Source: Bradyrhizobium sp. NFR13 (GTDB taxonomy: Bacteria; Pseudomonadota; Alphaproteobacteria; Rhizobiales; Xanthobacteraceae). From it: a stretch of 64,000 bases of DNA. The notes under the pieces are model-generated. The model was not told the origin of the DNA and ran no database searches. It saw nothing but the letters and a program-made list of their open reading frames with translations. The stretch covers positions 124,001-188,000 of the forward strand of contig NZ_FOTP01000004.1 of the NCBI RefSeq assembly GCF_900114605.1. Direction: 5' to 3'. The position numbers were made by a program, and so were the translations under genes. Position 1 is the first letter of the stretch. The number at the start of each line of letters is the position of its first letter. Below, one piece after another: positions 42,799-51,763 of this stretch.

Positions 42799-43236
42799 AT
42801 GTCGCGCGACCGGTTCTGGTTCTTCCACCCGTTTCGGGTGCGCTATTCCGAGATCGATGGCCAGGGCGTCGTGTTCAACGCGCATTATCTCACCTACTTC
42901 GATACGACCATCACCGAATATTTTCGCGCGCTCGGCTATGACCAGTTTGCCGATGCCAAAGCGAGCGGCGTCGACTTTCACGTCGTCAAATCGGTGATCG
43001 AATACAAGGCGCCGATCCTGTTCGATCAGGAGCTCGATGTTGCCGCGCGCGTGGCGCGGATTGGTAATTCCAGTCTGGTGTTCGAACTCGGCATCTTCGC
43101 GCGCGCAGCCGATGATCTGTTTGCCACCGGCGAGATCGTCTGGGTCAATACCGATCAGAAGACACATCGCCCGGTGGCGATCGCGCAACCGATCCGCGAT
43201 CTGATCGCCACGCGCGAAACGCATCTCGCGGGATGA
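42799..43236 (+). CDS. Hot-dog-fold acyl-CoA thioesterase (4HBT/YbgC type)
   Basis: The 145-residue protein has RVRYSEIDGQGVVFNAHYLT YFD, the 4-hydroxybenzoyl-CoA thioesterase signature with the catalytic Asp in EIDGQGVVFNAHY, and LVFELGIFARAADDLFATGE. These enzymes hydrolyse acyl-CoA thioesters in the cytoplasm. AGGCGAGG precedes the ATG. The nearest genes offer no pathway hint, so the substrate is open. Confidence 0.9.
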   Translation: MSRDRFWFFHPFRVRYSEIDGQGVVFNAHYLTYFDTTITEYFRALGYDQFADAKASGVDFHVVKSVIEYKAPILFDQELDVAARVARIGNSSLVFELGIFARAADDLFATGEIVWVNTDQKTHRPVAIAQPIRDLIATRETHLAG

Positions 43237-43277
43237 TGTACAGGTTCAATGGGCCCGGTGCATGGCGCCGGGCGACT

Positions 43278-43592
43278 CTAGACTGACTCGTCCAGATCGT
43301 AGAAGTGGGTGAGGCCCCGGCTGATTTCCATCAGCCTGTCCCGAAACGGGGTCTGGGCCGGATCCGAATAGCTCACAATGATCCGCCAGCTATCATCCAG
43401 CGAATAAATGATCACGCTCATGTTCTTGGGCCATGGCCCGGCAATGGCGGAAGCTTCCCGGATAATCTTCTGAAGTTCGGCGGCGGTTTTCTTTGGCTTG
43501 GGCAATCCACGCTCCCTGGCTAGAAGCGTTCTAAAGTGGCGCCGCAGGCCTGTCCAGTCTCCGTCACGGCGCGAAAACACCTTTTCCTTCAA
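43278..43592 (-). CDS. Hypothetical protein
   Basis: A 104-residue frame starts at TTG (43592) and reads MKEKVFSRRDGDWTGLRRHF, with a KKTAAELQKIIREASAIAGP helix and WRIIVSYSDPAQTPFRDRLM. No family is recognised. The start is weak; an upstream frame remains open without a good start. It lies in a 1-kb patch of small orphan genes before recA. Confidence 0.5.
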   Translation of the reverse strand: MKEKVFSRRDGDWTGLRRHFRTLLARERGLPKPKKTAAELQKIIREASAIAGPWPKNMSVIIYSLDDSWRIIVSYSDPAQTPFRDRLMEISRGLTHFYDLDESV

Positions 43593-43646
43593 TGGAATCG
43601 ATGAGGGCGGGTCGTCGTTGCGGAAAGGCCGTCCGCGAAGGCGGCA

Positions 43647-43832
43647 TTACTTCCTCGGCAGTAGCCGCAAGGTCATCCACGGGAGAGGAAAGAGCGGGAA
43701 GAGCAACGCCCCCAGGAGGAACCAGGCGGGCTCGGAGCGGCCTCTCTCGGCCGCATATATCGCGGTGAAGCGCCCCGCCAAAAGCGCCACGGCGAGAACG
43801 GGGATCGCGATGAAGATGATCCAGGACAACAT
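43647..43832 (-). CDS. Small two-helix membrane protein
   Basis: The 61-residue product has two hydrophobic helices (about 3-22 and 36-53) with a basic turn (AERGRSEP) between them and RLLPRK at the end. AGAGAACG precedes the ATG. It resembles small membrane proteins of unknown role. Its orphan neighbourhood limits inference. Confidence 0.5.
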   Translation of the reverse strand: MLSWIIFIAIPVLAVALLAGRFTAIYAAERGRSEPAWFLLGALLFPLFPLPWMTLRLLPRK

Positions 43833-43894
43833 CGGCGTTCTCTGAATGCTTCTGCTGAAGCATATGTATCAAACTTAAATTGGGGCGTTCTCGA

Positions 43895-44330
43895 TTTCAA
43901 ACAAGGCCACCAGCTACGGAGCCAGACCGCTACCATCAGGAACTAACAACGCGGTCTAACGAAGAAGCCGCCCAGAGGCGGCCTTACTTCTTTGGATTGA
44001 AGCGCCCACCAAGCGTTTTGATACTTCCGGCCGAAGGTTGCGTCTTTGTGAACTCGGCTATGGCCTTGGCCAGCTCAGCATCCGACATCGGGTTGACGGG
44101 CTGATGCAACGAGCCGTCCCGAAAGCTACGCTCGATGGCAGCGTAGTGTTCAGACTCATCTACAAGAATGAGCTTTTTAATCCGGGCCAGGATTGCAGAG
44201 AAGGGCATGGCGCGACTTCGGTAAGTTCGAATTCGTGAGACAACCTACCTGTCGGGTGCGACGGGCAACATATCCAAAATAGGCCTCCGCCATTTTCAAA
44301 CTAGGCCACCGTCGTCGGAAACAGGCCAGT
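43895..44330. mobile_element. Possible IS21-type terminal-repeat remnants
   Basis: TTTCAAACAAGGCCACC (43895-43911) and TTTCAAACTAGGCCACC (44294-44310) are direct repeats with one mismatch, 399 bp apart. Around the second lie two degenerate copies, CCAAAATAGGCCTCC (44274-44288) and CGGAAACAGGCCAGT (44317-44331), at 20-24 bp steps. Multiple terminal repeats of this shape with a TTTCAAACTxGGCCACC core are, from memory, typical of IS21-family ends in Rhizobiales. No istA or istB is between them, only a 74-residue orphan gene. A decayed element or a solo end is the likely reading. Confidence 0.4.
43984..44208 (-). CDS. Hypothetical protein between IS-like repeats
   Basis: The 74-residue product reads MPFSAILARIKKLILVDESE with an SDAELAKAIAEFTKTQPSAG helix and a basic end (GGRFNPKK). 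No family is recognised and no clear Shine-Dalgarno is seen. It sits between two direct repeats resembling IS21-type ends, so it may be an accessory gene brought in by transposition. Confidence 0.45.
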   Translation of the reverse strand: MPFSAILARIKKLILVDESEHYAAIERSFRDGSLHQPVNPMSDAELAKAIAEFTKTQPSAGSIKTLGGRFNPKK

Positions 44331-44346
44331 ACCCAAAATTCCAAAA

Positions 44347-44361
44347 GAACATATTGCGAAC
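44347..44361 (+). promoter_or_regulatory. LexA (SOS) box of recA
   Basis: GAAC-ATATTGC-GAAC is an exact GAAC-N7-GAAC direct repeat, the alphaproteobacterial LexA box. It overlaps the predicted -35 (TTGCGA, 44354-44359), and a -10 TACATT follows 17 bp on (44377-44382), which is the right place for repression. Confidence 0.75.
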
Positions 44362-44463
44362 ATAGAACAGATAGGGTACATTGTTTTCAACCTGAACAGC
44401 GCCGCCATCCTTGGCGCTTGCCGTTTGTCCCTGTCGCGAATCCCTTCATAAGGAGCTAGATCA

Positions 44464-45567
44464 ATGGCTACCACTCCGACTGCCCTGCGTATCGTTGAAG
44501 GATCCTCCATGGACAAGACCAAGGCCCTGTCGGCCGCGCTCTCCCAGATCGAGCGCCAGTTCGGCAAGGGCTCGGTGATGAAGCTCGGCAAGAACGACCG
44601 GTCGATGGACATCGAGGTGATTTCGTCGGGCTCGCTCGGCCTCGATATCGCGCTCGGCGTCGGTGGCCTGCCGAAGGGCCGCGTGATCGAGATTTACGGA
44701 CCTGAATCCTCGGGCAAGACGACGCTGGCACTGCATTGCGTGGCCGAAGCCCAGAAGAAGGGCGGCATCTGTGCCTTCATCGACGCCGAACACGCGCTCG
44801 ATCCGGTCTATGCCCGCAAGCTGGGCGTCAATGTCGATGAGCTCCTGATCTCGCAGCCGGACCACGGCGAACAGGCGCTGGAAATCGCCGATACGCTGGT
44901 GCGCTCCGGCGCGGTGGATGTGCTGATCGTCGACTCCGTGGCGGCCCTAGTGCCGCGCGCCGAACTCGAAGGCGAAATGGGCGACGCGCTGCCCGGACTT
45001 CAAGCGCGGTTGATGAGCCAGGCGCTGCGCAAGCTGACCGCCTCGATCAACAAGTCCAATACGATGGTGATCTTCATCAACCAGATCCGCATGAAGATCG
45101 GTGTGATGTATGGTTCGCCGGAAACCACCACCGGCGGCAACGCGCTGAAATTCTACGCCTCGGTCCGTCTCGACATCCGCCGCATCGGCGCGATCAAGGA
45201 GCGCGACGAGGTGGTTGGCAACTCGACCCGCGTCAAGGTGGTGAAGAACAAGCTGGCGCCGCCGTTCAAGCAGGTCGAATTCGACATCATGTATGGCGAG
45301 GGCGTCTCCAAGATGGGCGAAATCCTCGATCTCGGCGTCAAGGCCGGCATCGTCGAGAAGTCCGGCGCCTGGTTCTCCTATGACAGTCAGCGCCTCGGTC
45401 AGGGCCGCGAGAATTCCAAGGCCTTCCTGAAAGCCAATCCGGATATGACCGCCAAGATCGAAGCCTCGATCCGGCAGAATTCGGGTCTGATCGCCGAGCA
45501 GATTCTCGCCGGTCCCGTCGAGCGCGATGAAGACGGCGGTGACGGCGAGGAGCCGGCGGAAGATTAA
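44464..45567 (+). CDS. recA: Recombinase RecA
   Basis: RecA drives homologous recombination and SOS induction. The 367 residues carry [20 protein letters not shown], Walker [10 protein letters not shown] (79-87), Walker [11 protein letters not shown]-like [20 protein letters not shown], the L2 loop [20 protein letters not shown] and an acidic tail ([15 protein letters not shown]). AGGAGCT precedes the ATG. It is controlled by the LexA box upstream. Confidence 0.99.
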   Translation: MATTPTALRIVEGSSMDKTKALSAALSQIERQFGKGSVMKLGKNDRSMDIEVISSGSLGLDIALGVGGLPKGRVIEIYGPESSGKTTLALHCVAEAQKKGGICAFIDAEHALDPVYARKLGVNVDELLISQPDHGEQALEIADTLVRSGAVDVLIVDSVAALVPRAELEGEMGDALPGLQARLMSQALRKLTASINKSNTMVIFINQIRMKIGVMYGSPETTTGGNALKFYASVRLDIRRIGAIKERDEVVGNSTRVKVVKNKLAPPFKQVEFDIMYGEGVSKMGEILDLGVKAGIVEKSGAWFSYDSQRLGQGRENSKAFLKANPDMTAKIEASIRQNSGLIAEQILAGPVERDEDGGDGEEPAED

Positions 45568-45587
45568 TTGGATCGGGTCCGGTGACG

Positions 45588-45607
45588 CACTGCGTTCATG
45601 CGCAGTG
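45588..45607. terminator. Possible terminator hairpin after recA
   Basis: CACTGCG-TTCATG-CGCAGTG is a perfect 7-bp stem with a 6-nt loop, 20 bp after the recA stop. No T tract follows on either strand, so it is a weak candidate between recA and the convergent transporter operon. Confidence 0.35.
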
Positions 45608-45749
45608 ACCTTGCCGGGCCGATCTTGCAGCCGGGATTTTGGGCTGAATGATTTCGCGGTGGGTGCTGTGGGGGTCTGTTGCCGATTCCCTGCAGTGCCT
45701 GCCGCGTTGTAGTTTCAGGCGCTATGATCTCAGTGTGCCCTGATCGCAA

Positions 45750-46763
45750 CTAGCGCCGCGCGGCGGGGACAGCATCGGCCGGTGGTGCGATCAGTTTATT
45801 GACCGCATGACAGGCGACGCCGTCGACGAGATCCGGCACGACCTTGCGACAGAGATCGAACACCTCCGGGCAGCGCGGATGAAACGTGCAGCCCGATGGC
45901 GGGTCGATCGGATTCGGAATCTCGCCTGACACCGCGATGCGCGCGCGGCCTGACATGGCGAGATCCGGCACGGCGCCAAGCAGCATGCGCGTATAGGGCA
46001 TGCGCGGTGCGCGGAAGAGTTCGCGGCCTTCCGCGATCTCCACGATTCGCCCGAGATACATCACACCGATCCGGTCGGCCATGTGCCTGACCACAGCCAG
46101 GTTGTGGCTGATGAACAGATAGGTCAGGCCGAACCTGTCCTGCAGTTCGCGCATCAGGTTGAGAATCTGCGCCTGCACCGAGACATCCAGCGCCGAGGTC
46201 GGCTCGTCGCAGACGATGAACTCGGCCTCCGATGCGAGCGCGCGGGCAATGGCGATGCGCTGGCGCTGGCCGCCGGAAAACTGATGCGGAAATTTCGTGC
46301 CGTCATCGGGATGCAGCCCCACCAGCGTCAGCAATTCGCCAACTCGCGCGCGGATGTCGCGCTCGCCCTGAATGAGATCGAAGGCGCGAATCGGCTCGGC
46401 GATGATCGCATCGACGCGCAGCCGCGGATTCAGGCTCGCATAGGGATCCTGAAAGATCATCTGGATGCGCTTACGCAGCAGTTTTCGCGCAGCCGCCTGC
46501 TTCGGGTCGCTCATCGAGACGCCGTCGATGATGACCTCACCGGAGGTCGGTGGCAGCAGCCCGACCACCATCCGCGCCACCGTGCTCTTGCCCGAACCGG
46601 ATTCGCCGACCAGTGCAAAGGTCTCGCCGCGTTTGATCTCGAAGGAGACGCCGTCGACCGCTTTGAGAAATTCCATCGGGCAGCGCTCGATCACGCGGTT
46701 GAGCCACGGCTTCGAGACGTTGAAGGCGCGCTTGAGATCGCGGACCTGGACCAATGCCATCAT
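45750..46763 (-). CDS. Dipeptide/oligopeptide ABC transporter ATP-binding protein (DppF/OppF-like)
   Basis: One of two ATPases that power the peptide importer. The 337 residues contain Walker A GESGSGKST, the DPYASLNPRLRV Q-loop region, signature FSGGQRQRIAIARAL, Walker B EFIVCDEPTSALD and the oligopeptide-transporter C-terminal domain with GCTFHPRCPEVFDLC, whose Cys residues may bind an iron-sulfur cluster. It overlaps the upstream ATPase gene as ATGA and is last in the operon. Confidence 0.94.
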   Translation of the reverse strand: MMALVQVRDLKRAFNVSKPWLNRVIERCPMEFLKAVDGVSFEIKRGETFALVGESGSGKSTVARMVVGLLPPTSGEVIIDGVSMSDPKQAAARKLLRKRIQMIFQDPYASLNPRLRVDAIIAEPIRAFDLIQGERDIRARVGELLTLVGLHPDDGTKFPHQFSGGQRQRIAIARALASEAEFIVCDEPTSALDVSVQAQILNLMRELQDRFGLTYLFISHNLAVVRHMADRIGVMYLGRIVEIAEGRELFRAPRMPYTRMLLGAVPDLAMSGRARIAVSGEIPNPIDPPSGCTFHPRCPEVFDLCRKVVPDLVDGVACHAVNKLIAPPADAVPAARR

Positions 46764-47776
46764 GCCGCGCTCTCTGCATGGACCTGGTCATGGACATGAT
46801 CGGGGTCATAGAGATGGCAGGCGACCTGCTGCGCGCCGACGGCGATGGGCTCGGGGCGCTCCACGCGGCAGCGGTCAAACGCAAAGCTGCAGCGCGGATT
46901 GAAGGCGCAGCCGGGCGGGATCGCCGACAGTCGCGGCATTGAGCCTGGAATCTGCACGAGCCGCTGCGCGGCGTCGCCGGTCAGCGTCGGGATGGCGCCC
47001 ATCAGCCCTTTGGCATAGGGATGCAGCGGGTTCTGCACCACGTCCCGCACCGGACCGATCTCGGCGATGCGCCCGGAATACATCACGGCCACGCGGTCCG
47101 ATGTCTCCGCGATCACGCCCATGTCGTGGGTCACCAGCATCACCGCTGTGCCATGGTCGCGGCCGAGCCGCTTGATCAGCGCGATGATCTGCGCCTGCAC
47201 GGAGACATCGAGCGCGGTGGTCGGCTCATCGGCGATGATCAGTTCCGGTTCGGCCGCGATCGCCAGCGCGATCACCACGCGCTGCCGCATGCCGCCGGAG
47301 AATTCATGCGGATAGGCATCGACGCGCCTGTCCGGCGCGGGAATGCCGACCTCGGCGAGCAGATCCACTGCGCGCTTGCGCGCCTGCGTCTCGTTCAAGT
47401 TGAGATGGGTGCGGATGGTCTCCACCAGCTGGTCGCCGATGCGATACAGCGGATTGAGGCTGGTCAGCGGGTCCTGAAAGATCATGGCGATGCGCTTGCC
47501 GCGAATGCGGCGCATCTCCTCTGCCGGCAGGTTGTCGATGCGCAGGCCCGACAACAGGATCTCGCCGCCTGCGATCCGCCCGGGCGGATCGATCAGCCCG
47601 ATGGCGGCAAGTCCCGTCACCGATTTCCCGGCGCCGGATTCGCCGACGACGCCCAGCACCTCGCCCTTGGCGATATCGAAGGACACACCGTCGATGGCCC
47701 GGAGCGCGCCCCGCCGGCTGGCGAATTCGACGCGGAGATTGCGTACGGAGAGGACGGGCACGCTCATGTCGGGCAC
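46760..47776 (-). CDS. Dipeptide/oligopeptide ABC transporter ATP-binding protein (DppD/OppD-like)
   Basis: The second ATPase of the importer. The 338 residues contain Walker A GESGAGKSV, FQDPLTSLNPLYRIGDQL, signature FSGGMRQRVVIALAI, Walker B LIIADEPTTALD and a C-terminal CAFNPRCSFAFDRC domain as in DppD. It follows the DppC-like gene by 17 bp and is coupled to the DppF-like gene by overlap. Confidence 0.94.
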   Translation of the reverse strand: MPDMSVPVLSVRNLRVEFASRRGALRAIDGVSFDIAKGEVLGVVGESGAGKSVTGLAAIGLIDPPGRIAGGEILLSGLRIDNLPAEEMRRIRGKRIAMIFQDPLTSLNPLYRIGDQLVETIRTHLNLNETQARKRAVDLLAEVGIPAPDRRVDAYPHEFSGGMRQRVVIALAIAAEPELIIADEPTTALDVSVQAQIIALIKRLGRDHGTAVMLVTHDMGVIAETSDRVAVMYSGRIAEIGPVRDVVQNPLHPYAKGLMGAIPTLTGDAAQRLVQIPGSMPRLSAIPPGCAFNPRCSFAFDRCRVERPEPIAVGAQQVACHLYDPDHVHDQVHAESAA

Positions 47777-47792
47777 TGTGTGAGGTGAGGCA

Positions 47793-48731
47793 TCATTGCA
47801 GTTTCGGGTTCAGCGCATCGCGCAGCCAGTCGCCCAGCAAGTTGATTGACAGGATCAGCGAGGCCAGCGCGAGACCGGGGAAGGCGATCACCCACCATTC
47901 GCCGGAGAACAGATAGTTGTTGCCGATGCGGATCAGCGTGCCCAGCGAAGGCATCGTGTCCGGCATGCCGGAGCCGAGGAACGACAGCGTCGCCTCGGTG
48001 ATGATGGCCAGCGCGAGATTGATGGTGGCGATCACCAGGATCGGCCCCATCGTGTTGGGCAACACGTGGCGGATCATGATCACGCGGGCGGGCAGGCCGA
48101 TCAGCTGCGCTGCGGCCACATAGTCCTTGTTCTTCTCCACCATCACCGAGCCGCGCACGGTGCGGGCATATTGCACCCAGAAACTCAGCCCGATGGCCAC
48201 CACCAGCACGATCAGCGTGGTCGAGGCGTCGAGATGATTGCCGAGCGCCGATTTCACGACGCCGTCGATCAGCAATGCGATCAGGATGGCCGGAAAAGTG
48301 AGCTGCACGTCCGCAATGCGCATGATCAGACTGTCGACGGCACCGCCGACATAGCCTGCGATCAGGCCGAGCCCGATGCCGAGCACCGCCGCAAAGCTCA
48401 CGCCGAGCACGCCGACCACCAGCGAGATGCGCATGCCGTAGAGGATCGCCGAATAGATGTCGCGCCCCTGTTCGTCGGTGCCGAGCAGGAACGGCTTCTG
48501 GCCTTCCGCAGTCCAGAGCGGCGCGATGCGGGAATTGATCAGTTCGAGCTGCGCCGGATCGAACGGATTCTGCACCACCAGCACGGGCGCTAACAGCGCC
48601 ATCATCAGCAGCAGAAACACGATCGCGGCTGAGACCATTGTGAGCTTCGAGCGGCGGAACGAATAGAAGATGTCGCTGTCGATGGTGCGGGCGAGGAGGG
48701 AGGGCGTGCGGGGGATGGGCGCGTCGGTCAT
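47793..48731 (-). CDS. Dipeptide/oligopeptide ABC transporter permease (DppC-like)
   Basis: A permease of the importer. The 312 residues have six membrane helices, an N-terminal OppC-type domain (RRSKLTMVSAAIVFLLLMMA), LLGTDEQGRDIYSAILYGMR and the EAA loop AAAQLIGLPARVIMIRHVLP. The end, GDWLRDALNPKLQ, is the usual DppC terminus. It is 10 bp after the DppB-like gene. Confidence 0.94.
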   Translation of the reverse strand: MTDAPIPRTPSLLARTIDSDIFYSFRRSKLTMVSAAIVFLLLMMALLAPVLVVQNPFDPAQLELINSRIAPLWTAEGQKPFLLGTDEQGRDIYSAILYGMRISLVVGVLGVSFAAVLGIGLGLIAGYVGGAVDSLIMRIADVQLTFPAILIALLIDGVVKSALGNHLDASTTLIVLVVAIGLSFWVQYARTVRGSVMVEKNKDYVAAAQLIGLPARVIMIRHVLPNTMGPILVIATINLALAIITEATLSFLGSGMPDTMPSLGTLIRIGNNYLFSGEWWVIAFPGLALASLILSINLLGDWLRDALNPKLQ

Positions 48732-48740
48732 GTCACACCC

Positions 48741-49721
48741 TCATGCCGGCCGGTTGATCGTCGCGCGCAGGCGCGGATCGACGATGGTGTAGAGGATGTC
48801 CACGATCAGGTTGATGGTGACGAAGATCAGTGACACCACGAGCAGATAGGCCGCCATGATCGGGATATCGACATTCTGCACGGCCTGCACGAACAAGAGC
48901 CCCATGCCCGGCCACTGAAACACCGTTTCGGTGATGATCGCAAAGGCGATCACCGAACCGAATTGCAATCCGGCCACGGTGATGACGGGCACCAGCGTAT
49001 TCTTCAGCGCATGACCGAAATGGATCGCCCGCGTGGTCAGTCCGCGGGCGCGCGCGAAGCGGATATAGTCGGTGCGCAACACTTCCAGCATCTCGGCGCG
49101 GACAAGCCGCATGATCAGCGTCATCTGGAACAGGCCGAGCGTGACCGACGGCATGATCAGCGCCTTCAGGCCGGAGATCGTCAGCAGCCCGGTGGTCCAC
49201 CAGCCGAATTTCACGACATCGCCGCGCCCAAAGGATGGCAGCCAGCCGAGCGTCACCGCGAAGAGATAGATCAGCAGAATGCCGATCAGGAAGGTCGGCA
49301 GCGAGATGCCGATCAGCGACACCGCCTGCAGCACCTTGGCGAAGAACGAATCCTTTCGCAGCGCCGAATAGATGCCCATCAGGATGCCGAAGACGAGCGC
49401 GATCACGGTAGCGCAGGTGGCGAGCTCCAGCGTTGCCGGCATGCGTTCCTTCAGCAGCGCCGAGACCGGCTGGCGAAACTGGTAGGAGACGCCGAACTTG
49501 AACTGCACGGCATTGATGAAGTAGCGCGCGAATTGCACCGGGACGGGGTCGTCGAGGCCGAGCGATGCGCGCACCTCGGCGCGCTGCGCCGGCGTGGTGT
49601 CGATGGCCACCATCTGGTTCACGGGATCGCCGGCGAAGCGGAACATGGTGAAGGCGATGATGCCGACGGCGATCATCACTCCGATGGACTGCAAGGCGCG
49701 GCGCAGGATGAAAGCGAGCAT
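48741..49721 (-). CDS. Dipeptide/oligopeptide ABC transporter permease (DppB-like)
   Basis: The other permease. The 326 residues begin MLAFILRRALQSIGVMIAVG, have six membrane helices, the EAA loop RFARARGLTTRAIHFGHALK, and end VDPRLRATINRPA. This is the full DppB pattern. It lies 181 bp downstream of the binding protein gene, with a palindromic repeat in the gap. Confidence 0.94.
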   Translation of the reverse strand: MLAFILRRALQSIGVMIAVGIIAFTMFRFAGDPVNQMVAIDTTPAQRAEVRASLGLDDPVPVQFARYFINAVQFKFGVSYQFRQPVSALLKERMPATLELATCATVIALVFGILMGIYSALRKDSFFAKVLQAVSLIGISLPTFLIGILLIYLFAVTLGWLPSFGRGDVVKFGWWTTGLLTISGLKALIMPSVTLGLFQMTLIMRLVRAEMLEVLRTDYIRFARARGLTTRAIHFGHALKNTLVPVITVAGLQFGSVIAFAIITETVFQWPGMGLLFVQAVQNVDIPIMAAYLLVVSLIFVTINLIVDILYTIVDPRLRATINRPA

Positions 49722-49757
49722 GGCCTATTTCGCTTTCTGTTATTGAAACATCTGGGA

Positions 49758-49860
49758 CCTCATGGTGAGGAGGCGCTTCTTCAGCGCCGTCTCGAACCAT
49801 GAGATGATGCAGGCCACCATCCTTCGAGATGCGGCGAAGGCGCCGCTCCTCAGGATGAGG
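49758..49860. repeat. Palindromic repeat pair in the transporter operon
   Basis: CCTCATGGTGAGGAGGCGCT ... CGTCTCGAACCATGAG (49758-49803) and CCATCCTTCGAGATGCGGCG ... CTCCTCAGGATGAGG (49817-49860) are two copies of the same hairpin-forming element in opposite orientation. I recall this CCTCATCCTGAGGAG...CTCGAAGGATGG motif as abundant in Bradyrhizobium and Rhodopseudomonas intergenic DNA. Placed between the binding-protein and permease genes, it may lower read-through or stabilise the upstream mRNA. Confidence 0.7.
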
Positions 49861-49902
49861 ACTGAGATCGGGGCGACCTGGCCTTCCACGCGGATGCCAA
49901 AC

Positions 49903-51510
49903 CTATTCCGACTTCACCGCCCAGTATGGCAGCACCTGATTGTCCGGGCGCTGTACGATCTTCACCTTCTTGGAGACGCCCCAGGCCAGTGCCTGCTGAT
50001 GCAGCGGGATATAGGCCCAGTCCTTGGCGGCGATCTCATAGGCCTGCTTGATGAGCTGGTCGCGCTTGGTTGTGTCGGTCTCCTGCAGCACCTGATCGGT
50101 GAGGGCGTCGAACTGCTTGTTGCAATAGCCGCCGAGATTGGTGGCGCCGCGCGGGCTTGCCGGATCATCCCGGCAGCCCATGATGTCATGCATCACATTG
50201 TGCGAATCCTGCGTGCCCGGTGTCCAGCCGAGCAGATAGAATGAGGTGTTGAAGCCGCCGGTCTTGAAGACCTTGGCGAAATACAGCGCCTTCGGCTGCG
50301 CGTTCAGGATCACCTTCACCCCGATGCGTGCGAGCATGCCGACCACGGCCTGGCAGATCGCGGCATCGTTGACATAGCGGTCGTTCGGGCAATCCATGCC
50401 GACTTCGAACCCGTCGGGATAACCGGCATCGGCCAGCAGTTTCTTGGCGCCGTCGGCGTCGTATTTCGGCCGCGTGAAGTCGCCGGACAGCTTGAACAGC
50501 GGCGGCGCAATCATCAATGCGGATGGTGTCGACAGACCGCGCATGACGCGGCTCTTGATCAGTTCGATGTCGATGGCCTTGTAGAAGGCCTCGCGGACGC
50601 GGATGTCCTTGAACGGATTCTTGCCCTTGATGTTCGAGAACAGCAGCTCGTCGCGGATCTGGTCCATGCCGAGGAAGATGGTGCGCAGCTCCGGCCCGGC
50701 CATCACCGCTGCATTGGCCGATCCATTGACACGGGCGATGTCCTGCACCGGCACCGGCTCGATGATATCGACTTCGCCCGACAGCAGCGCCGCGACGCGG
50801 GTGGCATCGGAGGCGATCGGCGTGAAGATGATCTCCTTGAGATTATGCTCGGGCTTGCCCCACCAGTTCGCGTTGACCTTGAAGACGGTCTTCACGCCCG
50901 GCTGATGGCTTTCGATGGTGAAGGGGCCCGTGCCATTCGCATTCAGTGACGCGAAACTGGGCGAGGTCGCCGCGGCCGGTGTGGGCGCGTTCGCATTGTT
51001 CGCCTCTGCCCATTTCTTGTCCATGATGTACCAGACGTCCCATTGCGACGTCAGGATGGGATTGGGCTTAGTCAGCACGAAATCGACGGTGTAGTCGTCG
51101 ATCTTGAGCACCTTGGCATCGGCCGGAATGACCGTCGTGAAGTCGGAGCCCTTGGCGCGCACGCGATCGGCGGAGAACACGACATCATCGGCCGTGAAGG
51201 CGTCGCCGTTGTGGAATTTGACACCCTTGCGGAGATGGAAGCGCCAGCGCGTCGGCTCCGGTGTTTCCCAGCTCTCGGCAAGCGCCGGGATGATCTGCAG
51301 ATCCTTGCCGCGCCCGACAAGGCCTTCATAGACTTGGCCGTGATGGGCGATCGTCGTGGTCTCGCGCAGCGTATAGGGATCGAGCGATTTTAGGTCGCCC
51401 TGATTGGCATAGCGCAGCGTTTGTGCGGAGGCGGGCAGTACGGAGGCAGAAACTGTGGCAAAGGCGATCAGCGATGCAGCGGCGGCAATGAACGTCTGAC
51501 GGATCGACAT
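49903..51510 (-). CDS. Peptide ABC transporter substrate-binding protein
   Basis: The periplasmic receptor of the importer. The product of about 535 residues has a signal peptide (FIAAAASLIAFATVSASVLPASA). It has the SBP_bac_5 signature region PALAESWETPEPTRWRFHLRKGVKFHNGDAFTADDV, and ends AYIPLHQQALAWGVSKKVKI. The ATG at 51510 has GGAGAAG upstream; an ATG at 51525 is also possible. First gene of the operon, divergent from a D-amino-acid-dehydrogenase-like gene. Di- or oligopeptide or opine uptake is likely. Confidence 0.93.
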   Translation of the reverse strand: MSIRQTFIAAAASLIAFATVSASVLPASAQTLRYANQGDLKSLDPYTLRETTTIAHHGQVYEGLVGRGKDLQIIPALAESWETPEPTRWRFHLRKGVKFHNGDAFTADDVVFSADRVRAKGSDFTTVIPADAKVLKIDDYTVDFVLTKPNPILTSQWDVWYIMDKKWAEANNANAPTPAAATSPSFASLNANGTGPFTIESHQPGVKTVFKVNANWWGKPEHNLKEIIFTPIASDATRVAALLSGEVDIIEPVPVQDIARVNGSANAAVMAGPELRTIFLGMDQIRDELLFSNIKGKNPFKDIRVREAFYKAIDIELIKSRVMRGLSTPSALMIAPPLFKLSGDFTRPKYDADGAKKLLADAGYPDGFEVGMDCPNDRYVNDAAICQAVVGMLARIGVKVILNAQPKALYFAKVFKTGGFNTSFYLLGWTPGTQDSHNVMHDIMGCRDDPASPRGATNLGGYCNKQFDALTDQVLQETDTTKRDQLIKQAYEIAAKDWAYIPLHQQALAWGVSKKVKIVQRPDNQVLPYWAVKSE

Positions 51511-51763
51511 ACTGAGCTTCTCCATTGCATTGCCGCGGTTGCATCACCACGCGGCCGCCCGACAGTTGAGCGAGTGTCACATTGTTGGCGGAGATTGCAC
51601 GCCGCGCAAGCAGCATTTGTCAGCTATGCGCTGCACAATGAAGTGGCTGGCGCAATCCTTGCTAGGATTGGATATAAGCAATTCTACGCATTGCGCGCGT
51701 GCATCATTCGGTCACGACACAGCGCTAACAGAACCGCCAGAACGGCAAGATTTCGGAGCAGGA

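Noticed and set aside
43984-44208. The 74-residue orphan as an IS21 transposase or IstB part
   Set aside because: It has no Walker A, DDE or HTH pattern and is far too short.
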